Assembly: GCA_044237765.1 (NCBI GenBank)
Contig: JBIIEQ010000073.1
Location: forward strand, 1 to 16,332
Direction of reading: 5' to 3'
Source: UBA6136 sp044237765
Lineage (GTDB): Bacteria > Pseudomonadota > Gammaproteobacteria > Methylococcales > Methylococcaceae
Length of the DNA: 16,332 nt
Of the stretch, positions 6,672 to 14,351 are shown piece by piece. Every line of letters starts with the position of its first letter. Positions within the stretch are counted from its first letter, which is position 1. The notes under the pieces were generated by a model. It was not told the DNA's origin. It made no database searches and worked only from the letters and a program-made list of their open reading frames with translations. Both the position numbers and the translations under genes were made by a program.

Positions 6672-8660
6672 GTGAAACCTTCCGCTGAATTGAATCAAGA
6701 AAAAGTCACCCAAGCCACTCAAAAAGCCCTTCGCTATCTGCTCGGATTGCAAAAGCTTGAAGGCGACTGGGAGGGGGAAATGGTGTGGTGCACGATGATT
6801 CTCGCCCAGGCGGTGATCGTTCGCACACTCACTCACCGACCTTACAGTCACGATGATCGGCAAGCCATCATAAAGAACTTCAAGGTTAGCCAATCCAGCG
6901 AGGGCGCCTGGGGTATGCATCCGGAATCACCCGGATATGTGTTTTTCACGACGCTGGCCTATGTGGCGCTCAGACTGCTGGGATTGCCCGCTGACGATCC
7001 CATGCTGGTAAAGGCCCGCTCCTGGCTTCACAGACAACCGGGAGGCGTCAAAGGCATTCCCACCTGGGGCAAGTTCTGGTTGGCCATTCTGGGTCTTTAT
7101 GATTACCGGGGACTCAATGCTATTCCCCCCGAACTGTTCCTCTTGCCAGAGTCGCTCCCTTTTCATCCGAGCCGTTTCTACAGCCACACCCGATTGATCT
7201 ATCTCGGGATTGCCTTCATTGCCGGTAACCGCTCTCAAGCGAAGTTGCCTGAGCCGCTCCTCGGGGAACTCCGGGAAGAACTGTATGGCGAGCCCTACGA
7301 AAAGATCGACTTTACGGCCTTGCGGCACGTTCTCGCGCCGGGAGATGTTTACGTCCCGATCAGCCCGCTGCTGCGGCTGATATACGATGTGCTGGCATTA
7401 TTTGAACGATGGCATGGTAAAAAATTACGCGAAAAGGCACTAAAAGCTTGCTTCGACCGCATACTTTACGAGCAGAAATCTACCCGCCACCAAGGCATCT
7501 CTCCGGTCAATGGGCTGTTGAATACGCTGGCGATCTTCATTCACGATCCCAACCATCCGGAGCTCGAACCGAGCCTTGCAGGCGTCGAGGCCTGGCGCTG
7601 GCAAGATGAGGCGGAAGGTCTGCGCTATGTGGGCGCTCGCTCAAATACATGGGACACCGGGTTTGTCTTGCAGGCGCTGGCCGAAGTCAGGGAACCCGAT
7701 CAGGCCCTCCACAGGGCCGTCCAGAATGCACAGAACTTTCTCGACAAGGCCCAAATGGTCGAGGAATTGACTGATTTCAAACAATACTGGCGAGATCCCG
7801 CCGCAGGTGGCTGGTGCTTTTCCGATGGACAACATCGGTGGCCGGTGAGTGATTGCACTGCGGAAGCAATGAGTGGCTTGCTTTCACTACAAGAGCATCC
7901 CCGACATGACAAACTGGCGCGTTACGATGAGCGGCGAATGCGTCAGGCGGCCGAGTTCATCCTTTCCAGACAGAACGCGGATGGCGGGTTCGGCACTTAC
8001 GAACGGCGCCGTGCCGGCCGGCTCCTGGAAATGATCAACCCTTCCGAGATGTTCGGGCAGTGCATGACGGAACTGTCCTATATCGAGTGCACGGCATCCT
8101 CATTGGCGGCGCTTTGTCATTACCGTCGCCATCATGCTGATTTACCCGGCGGCGATATAGACCGCGCCAACCGTAAAGCGATCAAGCTGTTGCGGCAAAG
8201 TCAGCTGGATGATGGCTCCTGGCCCGGATTCTGGGGCATCAACTACACCTATGCGATTTTCCACGTCGCCAAAGCATTCCGCATGGCAGGAATCTCGCCG
8301 AATGACCCGGCGCTGGTCAAGGCCGCCGAATGGCTGAAGAGCAAGCAGCGCCCTGACGGTGGCTGGAGTGAACACTACAGCAGTTGCCTTGAAGGCCACT
8401 ACAAGGATCATCCGACTACACAGGTGGTGATGACCAGTTGGGCTTTACTGGCCTTGTTGGAGATTGTTCCCGCGGACGACCCGAGTATACAACAAGGAAT
8501 ACTGTGGCTTTTAAGCCAACAACAGGCCGATGGCGGCTGGCCGAGACAGGCCGTCAATGGTGTATTTTTCGGGGCTGCGATGCTGGACTATCGCCTTTAC
8601 CACACCTATTTTCCAGTTTGGGCGCTGACAAGGTATAATCGGGTTGCCACTGCGCAGTGA
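6672..8660 (+). CDS. osc: Oxidosqualene cyclase (lanosterol synthase type)
   Basis: A 662-residue monotopic membrane triterpene cyclase. It would convert (3S)-2,3-oxidosqualene to a protosterol-derived product, probably lanosterol. The catalytic motif is WPVSDCTAE with Asp394, the form found in oxidosqualene cyclases; squalene-hopene cyclases have DxDDTA instead. QW-type repeats are plain: QKLEGDWEG near the start, QNADGGFGTYE, QLDDGSWPGFWG, QRPDGGWSEHY and QQADGGWPRQ. The C-terminus LDYRLYHTYFPVWAL matches the family's end. Val392, two residues before Asp394, corresponds to human Val453, usual for lanosterol synthases. His388 matches the residue of plant cycloartenol synthases (human Cys449). 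The start is GTG at 6672, 44 bp after bstC, with no good Shine-Dalgarno. Downstream methionines fall inside the conserved N-terminal segment, so they are unlikely. It is read with bstABC. Confidence 0.95.
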   Translation: MKPSAELNQEKVTQATQKALRYLLGLQKLEGDWEGEMVWCTMILAQAVIVRTLTHRPYSHDDRQAIIKNFKVSQSSEGAWGMHPESPGYVFFTTLAYVALRLLGLPADDPMLVKARSWLHRQPGGVKGIPTWGKFWLAILGLYDYRGLNAIPPELFLLPESLPFHPSRFYSHTRLIYLGIAFIAGNRSQAKLPEPLLGELREELYGEPYEKIDFTALRHVLAPGDVYVPISPLLRLIYDVLALFERWHGKKLREKALKACFDRILYEQKSTRHQGISPVNGLLNTLAIFIHDPNHPELEPSLAGVEAWRWQDEAEGLRYVGARSNTWDTGFVLQALAEVREPDQALHRAVQNAQNFLDKAQMVEELTDFKQYWRDPAAGGWCFSDGQHRWPVSDCTAEAMSGLLSLQEHPRHDKLARYDERRMRQAAEFILSRQNADGGFGTYERRRAGRLLEMINPSEMFGQCMTELSYIECTASSLAALCHYRRHHADLPGGDIDRANRKAIKLLRQSQLDDGSWPGFWGINYTYAIFHVAKAFRMAGISPNDPALVKAAEWLKSKQRPDGGWSEHYSSCLEGHYKDHPTTQVVMTSWALLALLEIVPADDPSIQQGILWLLSQQQADGGWPRQAVNGVFFGAAMLDYRLYHTYFPVWALTRYNRVATAQ

Positions 8661-8663
8661 AAG

Positions 8664-8693
8664 TTGCTATTACGCTACAGATGTTGCGATAAT
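8664..8693 (+). promoter_or_regulatory. Candidate promoter between osc and sqmo
   Basis: TTGCTA (8664-8669) and GATAAT (8688-8693) are 18 bp apart just after the osc stop. No hairpin terminator is visible between osc and sqmo, so sqmo could be read from this site, from the upstream operon promoter, or both. The leader from here to the proposed sqmo start would be about 155 nt, with nothing else recognisable in it. Confidence 0.3.
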
Positions 8694-8856
8694 CGCGCAG
8701 AAACCGTTTGAGGAAAGTGGAGTACTCACGGGTCGAGACGCAAACCATCACCCAATTCAAACACCTATTACGTAGCTGCGGTCAGATTCGATCCCGCTAC
8801 TCCAAGCTAAGAAATCAGTGACGGGGAATTCCGAATTCATGAAGGAAGCACAAGCA

Positions 8857-10218
8857 ATGAACGAGATGGACGTTGATGTCCTAATTGCCGGGGGTGGCGT
8901 TGCGGGTTCTGCTGCTGCCGCGGCACTTTCACCTCTCGGCCTCAAAATCCTCATTGTCGAACCCAAGGCATCGCATGGTCGGCGGCTCGCGGGTGAACTG
9001 ATTCATCCACCTGGCATTGATGGACTCAAACAACTGGGGCTTCTGGATGAAAATTCCGGCATTGGCTCGGAGATACGTGGTTTCTCCCTCTTCCCCTATG
9101 ACCCCGATCATGAACAGAAGGAATCAGTCACCCTCCCCTACAGCGAGGTCGAGGGCCTGACACATGGTGGCATGGCGATTGAGCACCAATCGCTCAAGGA
9201 GCATTTGCTGGAAAAGGTCAAGACATTCCCGGGTGTGGATATATGGATGGGCGGTCGGGTGACCAGCATCGAAAAGACCGAGGGTGGAGATGACTACTCG
9301 ACTATCGTCACGTCGGAAGCGGGTTCTACCCGGGTCAATGCCCGTCTCATCATTGGTGCGGATGGCCCAATGTCACAAGTCCGCAAAATGACAGGTATCC
9401 CACACGAGACCCATCGCTATTCCGGGATGCTGGGCGTGGAGGTGGATGATACCCATTTGCCAACACCAGGCTATGGCAACATTTTTCTGAATCCACTGGG
9501 CATTTCCTACGCCTACAGCGTGAGCAAAGGGCGCGCACGTGTCATGTTCGAGATTCTCCGCGGGGACGACTCGAAGGAATCCATTCGTGAGCATCTGAAA
9601 TTCTTCCCCAGCCCCTTCCGTGACGACATCGAAGCGGCCATGGCGGAAGACAAGCCGCTGGCCGCTGCCAACTACCGCATCGTTCCTCAAAGCAACGTCA
9701 AGGCGAATATTGCGTTGCTGGGCGACGCCAGGGGATGCTGCCACCCACTGACGGCTTCCGGCATCACGACTGCCGTGAAGGATGCCTTGAGCCTCCGCGA
9801 CGCCCTGGTGGCCTCCAATTTTGATTTCCATGCCGCACTGCGGAAATACGCAATCGCTGCAGGCCGCGTCCAATTGACCCGCCGCACGCTTTCTGAGGAA
9901 CTCCGCGAAGCGTTTCTTTCGCATACGAACGAAGCAAAACTACTCAACGAGTGCATTTTTTCTTATTGGAACAATAACCCCAAAGGTCGGGCTCATTCGC
10001 TGGCCCTGTTATCTACCCTGGACAGCAGCATTCTTTCGATGGGCGCCCAATTCGTTCTGGTCGTCATGCAAGCTTTCAGACTGCTACCCAGCCAGATCAG
10101 ACAAGGAAAATTGGGCTCCTGGTCGCTCTCCATGCTCAAGCTGGCCTTCAAGAGCCTTAGCATCCCGCAAACAGCGGTCCGGCATTGGTTGAGAGAGCAA
10201 CACGCCATGGCCAAATAA
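8857..10218 (+). CDS. sqmo: Squalene monooxygenase (squalene epoxidase), FAD-dependent
   Basis: A 453-residue flavoprotein monooxygenase that would oxidise squalene to (3S)-2,3-oxidosqualene, the substrate of the neighbouring cyclase and the oxygen-requiring entry step to sterols. The N-terminus has a Rossmann dinucleotide motif, VLIAGGGVAGSA (Gly12, Gly14, Gly17), with Glu35 ending the second strand. IGADGP (Asp169) and LLGDARGCCHPLTASG (Gly289-Asp290) are the second and third FAD motifs; HPLT matches the squalene epoxidase version. The C-terminal hundred residues are hydrophobic and basic, fitting membrane association. I chose ATG at 8857, since AAGGA lies 10 bp upstream and the flavin motif follows directly. 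In-frame GTG at 8818 and ATG at 8839 are alternatives. Geranylgeranyl-reductase-like flavoproteins look similar at the N-terminus, but HPLT and the osc neighbour decide it. A strong terminator follows. Confidence 0.93.
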   Translation: MNEMDVDVLIAGGGVAGSAAAAALSPLGLKILIVEPKASHGRRLAGELIHPPGIDGLKQLGLLDENSGIGSEIRGFSLFPYDPDHEQKESVTLPYSEVEGLTHGGMAIEHQSLKEHLLEKVKTFPGVDIWMGGRVTSIEKTEGGDDYSTIVTSEAGSTRVNARLIIGADGPMSQVRKMTGIPHETHRYSGMLGVEVDDTHLPTPGYGNIFLNPLGISYAYSVSKGRARVMFEILRGDDSKESIREHLKFFPSPFRDDIEAAMAEDKPLAAANYRIVPQSNVKANIALLGDARGCCHPLTASGITTAVKDALSLRDALVASNFDFHAALRKYAIAAGRVQLTRRTLSEELREAFLSHTNEAKLLNECIFSYWNNNPKGRAHSLALLSTLDSSILSMGAQFVLVVMQAFRLLPSQIRQGKLGSWSLSMLKLAFKSLSIPQTAVRHWLREQHAMAK

Positions 10219-10262
10219 CCCGGCATCAAATGTTGATTGCCGCTTTTTACGGCAAGCGTTAG

Positions 10263-10298
10263 AGAGCCCCGCGTGTGTCTATCTGCGCGGGGCTTTTT
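10263..10298 (+). terminator. Rho-independent terminator after sqmo
   Basis: A 9-bp stem, AGCCCCGCG (10265-10273) with CGCGGGGCT (10286-10294), encloses a 12-nt loop and runs into five T residues (10294-10298). It starts 45 bp after the sqmo stop. The reverse direction lacks a T-run, so it should stop only transcription arriving from sqmo. It lies between the convergent sqmo and CYP51 genes. Confidence 0.88.
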
Positions 10299-10392
10299 AT
10301 TGGTTGCATCTACTGAGTGTTCGCGAGTGGCGGCAGCGGTTTGATTCCTGTCCCTCAGAGCTGCTATCCAAACACAGCCAACGCCGGCAGAC

Positions 10393-12027
10393 TCACTTTG
10401 TCTCTCCAATCCTGATGGCTTGAGTCGGGCAATATTTGGCGGCGGCTCTGGCTTTATCGATCAATTCTTCCTCTGGAGAAGGGTGCAGTACGGTCAGCTT
10501 CCCGACCTCATCGACATGGAACAGCTCAGGGGCCTCACCCATGCAGGTGGCATGGCCTTTACAAAGATCCATGTCTACCTCGATCCTGTAGCGACTGCTT
10601 TCTGCCTGAGCTTCAAATCCTAACCCCTCACTCTTTACCATTCCCGGAGAAGGTTGAGCATGCGCCCTGAGTCGATAGCGAATTCTGCATGGGGATGCGG
10701 GTTCCACCACCATTTTGGTGTAATCGTCATGGTAGGACTCTGCGGGGCTGACCAGCTCGAATTCATAACGGCGCAACAGAATGCAGAAGATCGCCTTGAT
10801 CTGGAACAGTGCGAAAGCGTTACCCGAGCATTTGTGGCGTCCTCCACCAAACGCCTGCCAAGCGTAGAGATTCTTGTCTTCGGCCCGCTCGGGTGAATAG
10901 CGATCCGGATCAAATCGTTCGGGATCAGCAAACAGGCCAGCAATGCGGTGAGTAATGGCAGGCGCTGCACAGACGAACTTGCCTGCCTTGATTGTGAAGT
11001 CTTCGACAGTGAAGTCCTGAAGCACCTTCCGCATCAGTATGATTAGGGGCGGGTGCAGGCGAAGCACCTCCTTGATGACATTTTCCAGCTTGGGAATTTG
11101 TCGCAACGACTCAAAGGTCACTGCGCCCTCATCACCGAAAAGCCCATCCAGTTCATCAACGACGGCGGTCATCCATTGCGGGTGGCGCAACAATTCGATC
11201 AACACCCAGGCGGTGGTACCTGAACTGGTGTGATGACCCGCGAAGATCGTCGCGATCAACATGCCGGTGATCTCATGTGGCGTCAGCTTGGTGCCATCCT
11301 CGTAGGCCGCATCAATCAATGTCTGGAAAACGTTCGGACTATCGGAACTCTGCTCCGCTCGACGCGCCATGATGTCAGTGACCAGTCCTTGCAGCCGCGC
11401 TCTTGCTTTGTCGCGCCGCCGAAAAACGGGCAGCGGCAAATTCGGGAAGACATAGGCAATCGGTTTGATGCCCTGCTCGAGATCGTGATAGATCTCGGCA
11501 AACTCCTTGTTAAGTTCATGCCGGAACTCCGGGCCCAGCAAACAATGGCTGGACGTGTAAATGGTCAGCTCCTTGGTGAACTGCAGCAGATCGATTTCGC
11601 CAGACTCCCCCCAATCCTTGATGAGATTTTCGACTTCCTCTACGATGATGTCCGAGTAGGTCCTCATCGGCTTGTCCCTGAGCGCCGGCATCAACATCTG
11701 CAGTTGCTGATTCTTTTTGCGAATCGGTGCATCAAAGACCACGCCATGGCCAAAAATGGGCGTCATGATCTTGTAAGCCGCCCCCTGATCCAGCGTCTCA
11801 TCCGCCGCCCGGTAAAACGCCTCGCTCGCCTTGTCACCCGTCAGCAACACCATATCCTGGTGAAACATCTTGAACTCAGCCACATCCCCAAATTTCGCCC
11901 GAAGACGCATCATGAATTCATGTGGATTCTTACCAAAATCAAGAATGTGCCCAACCAGCGGCCAGGCGCCAGGCAGACGGGGTGGTAATTTGGCGACGTG
12001 TTTCGATTGGCTTGATGGGCTTTCCAT
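10393..12027 (-). CDS. cyp51: Sterol 14-alpha-demethylase CYP51 fused to a 3Fe-4S ferredoxin
   Basis: A 544-residue soluble fusion that would remove the 14-alpha methyl of lanosterol in three oxidations. The P450 part (about 1-455) carries the CYP51 B'-helix signature YKIMTPIFGHGVVFD (85-99), the I-helix AGHHTSSGT (263-271), ExxR (320-323) and the haem loop FGGGRHKC with Cys400 as thiolate ligand. A linker of about 25 residues leads to a small ferredoxin (about 480-544) with CKGHATC (Cys489, His492, Cys495) and CP at 533-534. Having His where a fourth cysteine would sit points to a 3Fe-4S cluster. This fusion is known from Methylococcus capsulatus CYP51. I start at ATG 12027 because MESPSS precedes a normal proline-rich P450 start; the longer reading needs a TTG at 12093. 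It faces sqmo, so it has its own promoter. Confidence 0.96.
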   Translation of the reverse strand: MESPSSQSKHVAKLPPRLPGAWPLVGHILDFGKNPHEFMMRLRAKFGDVAEFKMFHQDMVLLTGDKASEAFYRAADETLDQGAAYKIMTPIFGHGVVFDAPIRKKNQQLQMLMPALRDKPMRTYSDIIVEEVENLIKDWGESGEIDLLQFTKELTIYTSSHCLLGPEFRHELNKEFAEIYHDLEQGIKPIAYVFPNLPLPVFRRRDKARARLQGLVTDIMARRAEQSSDSPNVFQTLIDAAYEDGTKLTPHEITGMLIATIFAGHHTSSGTTAWVLIELLRHPQWMTAVVDELDGLFGDEGAVTFESLRQIPKLENVIKEVLRLHPPLIILMRKVLQDFTVEDFTIKAGKFVCAAPAITHRIAGLFADPERFDPDRYSPERAEDKNLYAWQAFGGGRHKCSGNAFALFQIKAIFCILLRRYEFELVSPAESYHDDYTKMVVEPASPCRIRYRLRAHAQPSPGMVKSEGLGFEAQAESSRYRIEVDMDLCKGHATCMGEAPELFHVDEVGKLTVLHPSPEEELIDKARAAAKYCPTQAIRIGETK

Positions 12028-12054
12028 AAGATTCCGAACAGGGATAAATGAAGA

Positions 12055-12069
12055 GGCAGACAATCTGCC
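12055..12069. repeat. Short palindrome upstream of cyp51
   Basis: Perfect 6-bp arms GGCAGA (12055-12060) and TCTGCC (12064-12069) flank a 3-bp centre, 27 bp upstream of the proposed cyp51 start. It could be a leader hairpin or a regulator site. It differs from the repeat upstream of bstA, so it gives no sign of a shared regulator. If translation began at TTG 12093, it would lie inside the gene. Confidence 0.3.
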
Positions 12070-12235
12070 AAACAGAAAAGGATGATATCGCAAGCGGGTG
12101 ACTGAAGCAGTCGCCCCCTATCGAACATTCTGCGTGCTGGATTTGACTCGGAAAATACATTCGGCGGTCTGGGAGACCGGAAGTCCTCACAAAATTGAGT
12201 CTGTTCCATTGAAAGACCCGCTTCCCTACCCCAAC

Positions 12236-12263
12236 TTGTATCTCGGACGGATAGGAATATACT
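12236..12263 (+). promoter_or_regulatory. Promoter of the tmRNA gene
   Basis: TTGTAT (12236-12241) and TATACT (12258-12263) are spaced 16 bp apart, with the -10 ending 14 bp before the predicted mature 5' end of tmRNA. This position suits a short precursor leader trimmed by RNase P. Confidence 0.6.
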
Positions 12264-12277
12264 GTCCCATCAACGCC

Positions 12278-12631
12278 GGGGGTGACATGGCTTCGACGTG
12301 GATCGCAAAACCCAAGGTGCATGCCGAGGTGCAGTTCCCCTCGTAAAACCAGCTGCAACCAAGTTAGTTGCCAACGACGACAACTACGCTCTAGCCGCTT
12401 AATCGGCTAGTGTCTGACCAGGGCCTGCTTATGGACGCTGTCTCAGGCATAACCCAAGCATAAGCTCGCGAGGAGGCAAGTCCGGGGCCAAATTGCTAAA
12501 ACTCACGGAATCGCTGTGTGACTTCCCTGCCAGTCGGGAAGCAGGCAGTTAAAACCAAAGACGCGGATAAGCATGTAGAACCGAAGGCGGAGGATTTGCG
12601 GACGCGGGTTCAATTCCCGCCACCTCCACCA
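12278..12631 (+). ncRNA. ssrA: tmRNA (transfer-messenger RNA)
   Basis: A one-piece tmRNA of 354 nt, which frees stalled ribosomes and tags their products for proteolysis. The 5' end GGGGGTG (12278-12284) pairs with CACCTCC (12621-12627, one G-U), followed by discriminator A and encoded CCA (12629-12631). The T arm reads GCGGG, TTCAATT, CCCGC near the 3' end. The tag reading frame at 12370-12402 encodes ANDDNYALAA then TAA, one residue different from the E. coli tag (ANDENYALAA). The conserved GGTGACATGGCTTCGACG start is intact. A promoter lies just upstream and a terminator just downstream. It sits between cyp51 and the patatin gene and has no functional tie to either. No integrase is next to its 3' end, although such ends are common integration sites. 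Confidence 0.97.
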
Positions 12632-12663
12632 AACACACCGCACTTCAGTATCGCTGAAGGTTT

Positions 12664-12690
12664 AAAAGCCCGGATTTACCGGGCTTTTTT
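12664..12690. terminator. Rho-independent terminator after ssrA, probably bidirectional
   Basis: A 10-bp stem, AAAAGCCCGG (12664-12673) with CCGGGCTTTT (12679-12688), closes a 5-nt ATTTA loop and continues to a run of six T residues. The A-run on the 5' side gives a T-run on the other strand too, so it could also stop the convergent patatin transcript, whose gene ends at 12802. Confidence 0.92.
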
Positions 12691-12801
12691 ACGCGTTCAG
12701 TGTCGCTTCAAGCTGGCTATCACTTTGATGGCAATCGATGAGACAACAGCCAATATAGAGTTGAGGTGGGAGTCATAGGCACCCCGCCACCCACTTCCCG
12801 G

Positions 12802-14244
12802 CTATCTCGCCGCAGTGACCTGAGCAGTCACAGACGCCACATGAGTGCCGTTATTCGATCGCAGGAATTCCAGGTAATTAGGATTTCTGCGCAAGATGTG
12901 GGCCGCAGTTTCAATGAGGATATCAACATCCTTGTTCGATAGCTCGAGAGAAGTTGGCAGGCTGTTGAGCATGCTCTTCATGGTTTTCGCCTCAACCGAA
13001 TCGAAAGAGATCTCCACATTGTGGATTATGACATCATGACCCTTGGCGGCAAATTCGGTCTTCAGATCACCCAACTTTTTCTGGAGATGAAGCTTGGTTT
13101 CGTCATTGAATAGGGACATCTGGGTATCCGTCATAGCATCAACGGTTTCACCGACCGAAGGCTTTTCTGCCGAATGATCCATAGTCCGTGAGGGCTTCAC
13201 CTGAGCATTCACCGTAATGATCAAGACGTCCTTGGGGGCTCGCGCGCCCTCTTTCGTTAGGTATCCACTTCCTTGCGTCTCGATCCTATCCGCCACCGCC
13301 CGCAAGCCCAGATTATCGGCGATTCCACCATCCACCAGATGAATATAGGGACGCGCCTTGGGGTCGAGATAGGACTGCATCCGCTCCTTGATTTCCTGCT
13401 TTCGCGGGTCATTGTCGCTTTGCGTGTCCATAAACTTCTTCATGCTGGATTGACTGAAATCGCATTTCCCCGCGTGATTTTTCAGCACCACGGTTGGGAA
13501 AGCGACCGGAACGGCGGACGAAGCCGTCACCGCCCTTGCGATGGTGAAGTCATTCAGATTTGAGCAAATCAGATCAAACGAAGCCTGGATAAAGGAAAAA
13601 CGATTTCCACCGGCGAGATCGGTCGCATTGATTTCAATGAAGGGACCCCCCTTCAGATTGATATCGGCAAAAGTCTTGCCCTCAAAAATATGCCGATCGT
13701 AGTAATCGACGGCCATTTCGGTGCGATCAAAGCCATCGAACACGCTGTCCCACCAGAAAGCGGGATTGAACAATTGCCGAATGAGCGTCCCCTGGATGCT
13801 CTGGCGCAGAAAGACCTTCTCGTAATCATCAAAGGTCTTTTCGCCGAACAGTCCGTAATAGGCCGCCGTGAAGCTGCCTCCGGAAACGGAACTGATGCTG
13901 TCCACTTCATCCAGCAAGCGAACGCGCTGGCCTCTGGAGTCCACCTGGGTATCACGCAACTCCTTCAGCAGCCCATACGAGAGCGCTGCGGCGCGTGTCC
14001 CGCCGCCGGAGAAGGCCAAAAACACCATGTGGTCGCCCATGTCCCCCTTGCGACTGGTGACGAATCGATACCCCTCTTTGTTATCGATTTTGGCAATCGG
14101 CTGATTCTTGGGCTTGTAGATACTGGCACAGCCCTGAATGAGCATCACCAATGTCAGACAAAGCAGCATCCGGAAGGGGAACAAGCAAAATCGAATGGAA
14201 AGCATCATCACGGGCAGACGGGAAAAGTGTAAATCGGCAACCAT
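12802..14244 (-). CDS. Patatin-like phospholipase, predicted lipoprotein
   Basis: A 480-residue predicted lipid acyl hydrolase anchored to the envelope. The N-terminus carries a hydrophobic signal ending in LIQGC (Cys39), a lipobox. The patatin core is clear: FLAFSGGGTRAAALSYG with the oxyanion loop GGGTR (80-84), the nucleophile elbow SVSGG with Ser121, and the catalytic-dyad motif DGG with Asp305 in LVDGGIADNLGLRAV. The elbow has Ser rather than Gly in the first position of the usual GxSxG. The C-terminal 150 residues are helical and charged. The start is uncertain: ATG at 14244 gives the longest form, but ATG at 14208 or 14205 gives a more ordinary signal length; none has a good Shine-Dalgarno. 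The substrate is unknown. Membrane phospholipids are the usual guess, and a sterol link is not supported beyond proximity. Confidence 0.88.
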   Translation of the reverse strand: MVADLHFSRLPVMMLSIRFCLFPFRMLLCLTLVMLIQGCASIYKPKNQPIAKIDNKEGYRFVTSRKGDMGDHMVFLAFSGGGTRAAALSYGLLKELRDTQVDSRGQRVRLLDEVDSISSVSGGSFTAAYYGLFGEKTFDDYEKVFLRQSIQGTLIRQLFNPAFWWDSVFDGFDRTEMAVDYYDRHIFEGKTFADINLKGGPFIEINATDLAGGNRFSFIQASFDLICSNLNDFTIARAVTASSAVPVAFPTVVLKNHAGKCDFSQSSMKKFMDTQSDNDPRKQEIKERMQSYLDPKARPYIHLVDGGIADNLGLRAVADRIETQGSGYLTKEGARAPKDVLIITVNAQVKPSRTMDHSAEKPSVGETVDAMTDTQMSLFNDETKLHLQKKLGDLKTEFAAKGHDVIIHNVEISFDSVEAKTMKSMLNSLPTSLELSNKDVDILIETAAHILRRNPNYLEFLRSNNGTHVASVTAQVTAAR

Positions 14245-14310
14245 TATCGCCCATCGACATCAGCAGACGAAACGGCGGAACAGCCAGACCAAGCGGGGCT
14301 AATCCTTAAC

Positions 14311-14319
14311 TGCAATAAT
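14311..14319 (+). promoter_or_regulatory. Possible extended -10 promoter for the kinase-like gene
   Basis: TGC followed by AATAAT forms an extended -10 arrangement 32 bp before the ATG at 14352, in the 107-bp gap between divergent genes. No convincing -35 was found, which extended -10 promoters can tolerate. Confidence 0.3.
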
Positions 14320-14351
14320 GACCCCACCACACCGCGAAACAGGGACCTGCC

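Noticed and set aside
6672..8660. Squalene-hopene cyclase, with the RND protein as hopanoid transporter HpnN
   Set aside because: The cyclase has DCTAE rather than DxDDTA, and squalene monooxygenase and CYP51 are neighbours, which fits sterols and not hopanoids.
11230..11988. A 252-residue plus-strand frame within cyp51
   Set aside because: It is antisense to the P450 coding frame, with a composition rich in Arg, His and Gln that is typical of shadows.
12518..12778. An 86-residue open frame over the tmRNA 3' half
   Set aside because: It overlaps tmRNA and its terminator, and the protein resembles nothing.
12629..12801. Integration site for a genomic island at the tmRNA 3' end
   Set aside because: No integrase gene and no direct repeat of the tmRNA 3' end was found in the window.
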